Positions 63,102 to 64,000 of a stretch of DNA of 64,000 nt are shown here, piece after piece. Within the stretch, counting starts at the first letter, position 1. Each line of letters opens with the position of its first letter. The notes under the pieces were generated by a model. The model was not told the DNA's origin, did no database searches, and saw only the letters and a program-made list of their open reading frames with translations. The DNA lies in NCBI RefSeq assembly GCF_041381155.1, contig NC_091144.1, positions 31,304,980-31,368,979 on the forward strand, in the 5' to 3' direction. This stretch comes from Argopecten irradians (taxonomy: Eukaryota; Mollusca; Bivalvia; Pectinida; Pectinidae). A program made the position numbers and the translations under genes.

Positions 63102-63989
63102 AAAATGACATTGTCCAGTCTGAAATAGATGAGTCTGGAAACCTGGTGTTTTACCTTATGCCAGGGAAGTCATCACAACAGAGCCCTACAACAGATCTGA
63201 TGTACAATTTAGTCAACGAGCAGGGACACTGCCAACAAATAGGTGCTAGTAGTACTGTCATGGACTCTCATCAGCTGATGGCCCACCCCGATGCTAGCGT
63301 ATCCCTGGCCACAAAGGGAACAGATTACCAGTATACTGCACCAGCGACACCTGTACAAAGCTACCAAGTACTACCAAGCACCTCAAATTCCAATAAAGTT
63401 CTTGTGGAGAGGGTTAATTCAGTTGAGCATAATCCACCCAGTAGCTTCAGTTCTACAATCTCGGCAGACATGTTGAACAGTACTAACACCGACATTTTCA
63501 CATCAAATGAAGCACCTCAACTAGGTGTCAGTGCTACTGGACAAGTTAACAGCTATCCATCCGATAACCATGGCAATATGATGTCCTTCGCCAATACGTA
63601 TGTGTCTCTCCATAGCCAAACACTGCAGGTTCAGCCCACTGTTGAAGAAGTGCAGCTTTTGAGCCATTTAAGTGCAGAGACTCTGGAATCTTTGCAGTCC
63701 ATATTTGATGTAGATGTAGACAACACAATTACTACTACAACTGACGAACTATTGGAGTCGGCATTGGAACCAACAGAACATACAACAATTAGCAGTCAAA
63801 GTAACTCACTCCAAACACTACAAAGTGGTCAAGGCTTAAGACTTACTCCCAAAAAGCAGTCATCAAGTCCTTTGCGTCGATCAAAGCGTATTTCTTTGAA
63901 GTCCTATGATTTTACAAAATATACATATCCTGATGAGGAACCGATCAACAGAAAAGAACAAAAAAAATTGAAAAAACAAGAATTAACCG
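63102..63989 (+). CDS. Long exon of the same gene: acidic, Ser/Thr-rich protein ending in a basic stretch (possible bZIP factor)
   Basis: Together with 59449-59488 this gives at least 309 residues. There is no signal peptide or membrane segment. The sequence is low in complexity, rich in Ser, Thr, Gln, Asn and acidic residues, with an acidic LSAETLESLQSIFDVDVD segment like an activation domain. A basic patch, SPLRRSKRIS, starts near residue 269. The end is RKEQKKLKKQELT (297-309), just before a possible donor, G|GTAATG, at 63990. KKLKKxE resembles the first residues of ATF4/ATF5-type bZIP basic regions, which are preceded by acidic activation regions and controlled by uORFs. The decisive basic-leucine-zipper part lies outside the window, so the family is a guess. 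If the donor is not used, the frame remains open to 64000. Confidence 0.75.
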
Positions 63990-64000
63990 GTAATGAAGTT

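Overview
This 64-kb window is AT-rich, intron-rich animal DNA. It holds one complete protein-coding gene, pieces of two others, and a very high load of short non-autonomous mobile elements and tandem arrays. The intron style (small exons, GT-AG introns of 0.2-3.6 kb) and the repeat families (elements opening with AGGCCCAGAGGGCCT and closing with an AGCTCACC...GGTGAGCTAA hairpin, about 157-bp arrays, GGAC-rich tails) point to a marine bivalve mollusc, perhaps scallop-like. That placement is inferred from repeat style and was not tested by any search.

Layout. 1-3.1 kb: two consecutive phase-1/phase-1 exons on the + strand, each encoding one sushi (CCP) domain of an extracellular or membrane protein whose other exons were not found. 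3.1-28.5 kb: no convincing gene. This desert holds foldback MITEs, a roughly 3-kb minisatellite of 25-bp units (14.9-17.9 kb) beside a roughly 105-bp array, two diverged 1.16-kb direct copies (19.7-22.1 kb), and two element clusters of a family that ends in terminal hairpins. 28.9-46.6 kb: the complete DDX56 (yeast Dbp9-type) DEAD-box helicase gene on the - strand. It has 16 coding exons and 559 codons, and every splice phase closes. Its introns carry a 13-unit, 157-bp satellite, several MITEs, foldbacks, and a LINE 3' fragment in antisense. 46.6-59.4 kb: upstream DDX56 sequence with ETS-like sites, then mobile elements, among them a 9-bp-TSD Mutator-like MITE nested in a foldback, and a weak candidate signal-peptide exon. 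59.4-64 kb: the 5' part of a + strand gene, with a leader and start exon at 59394-59488 and a long exon from 63102. It encodes an acidic, Ser/Thr-rich protein ending in a basic stretch at the window edge. A bZIP factor of ATF4 type is possible but unproven. Its leader contains an upstream ORF.

The genes do not form a functional unit. DDX56 acts in nucleolar 60S ribosome assembly, the sushi protein outside the cell, and the last gene probably in the nucleus. The most interesting structure is how inverted mobile-element copies bracket individual DDX56 exons (exon 2 and exon 15), an arrangement known to favour back-splicing. Others are two MITE families with readable target-site duplications, a perfect 31-bp direct repeat bracketing about 1 kb, and the uORF arrangement of the last gene.
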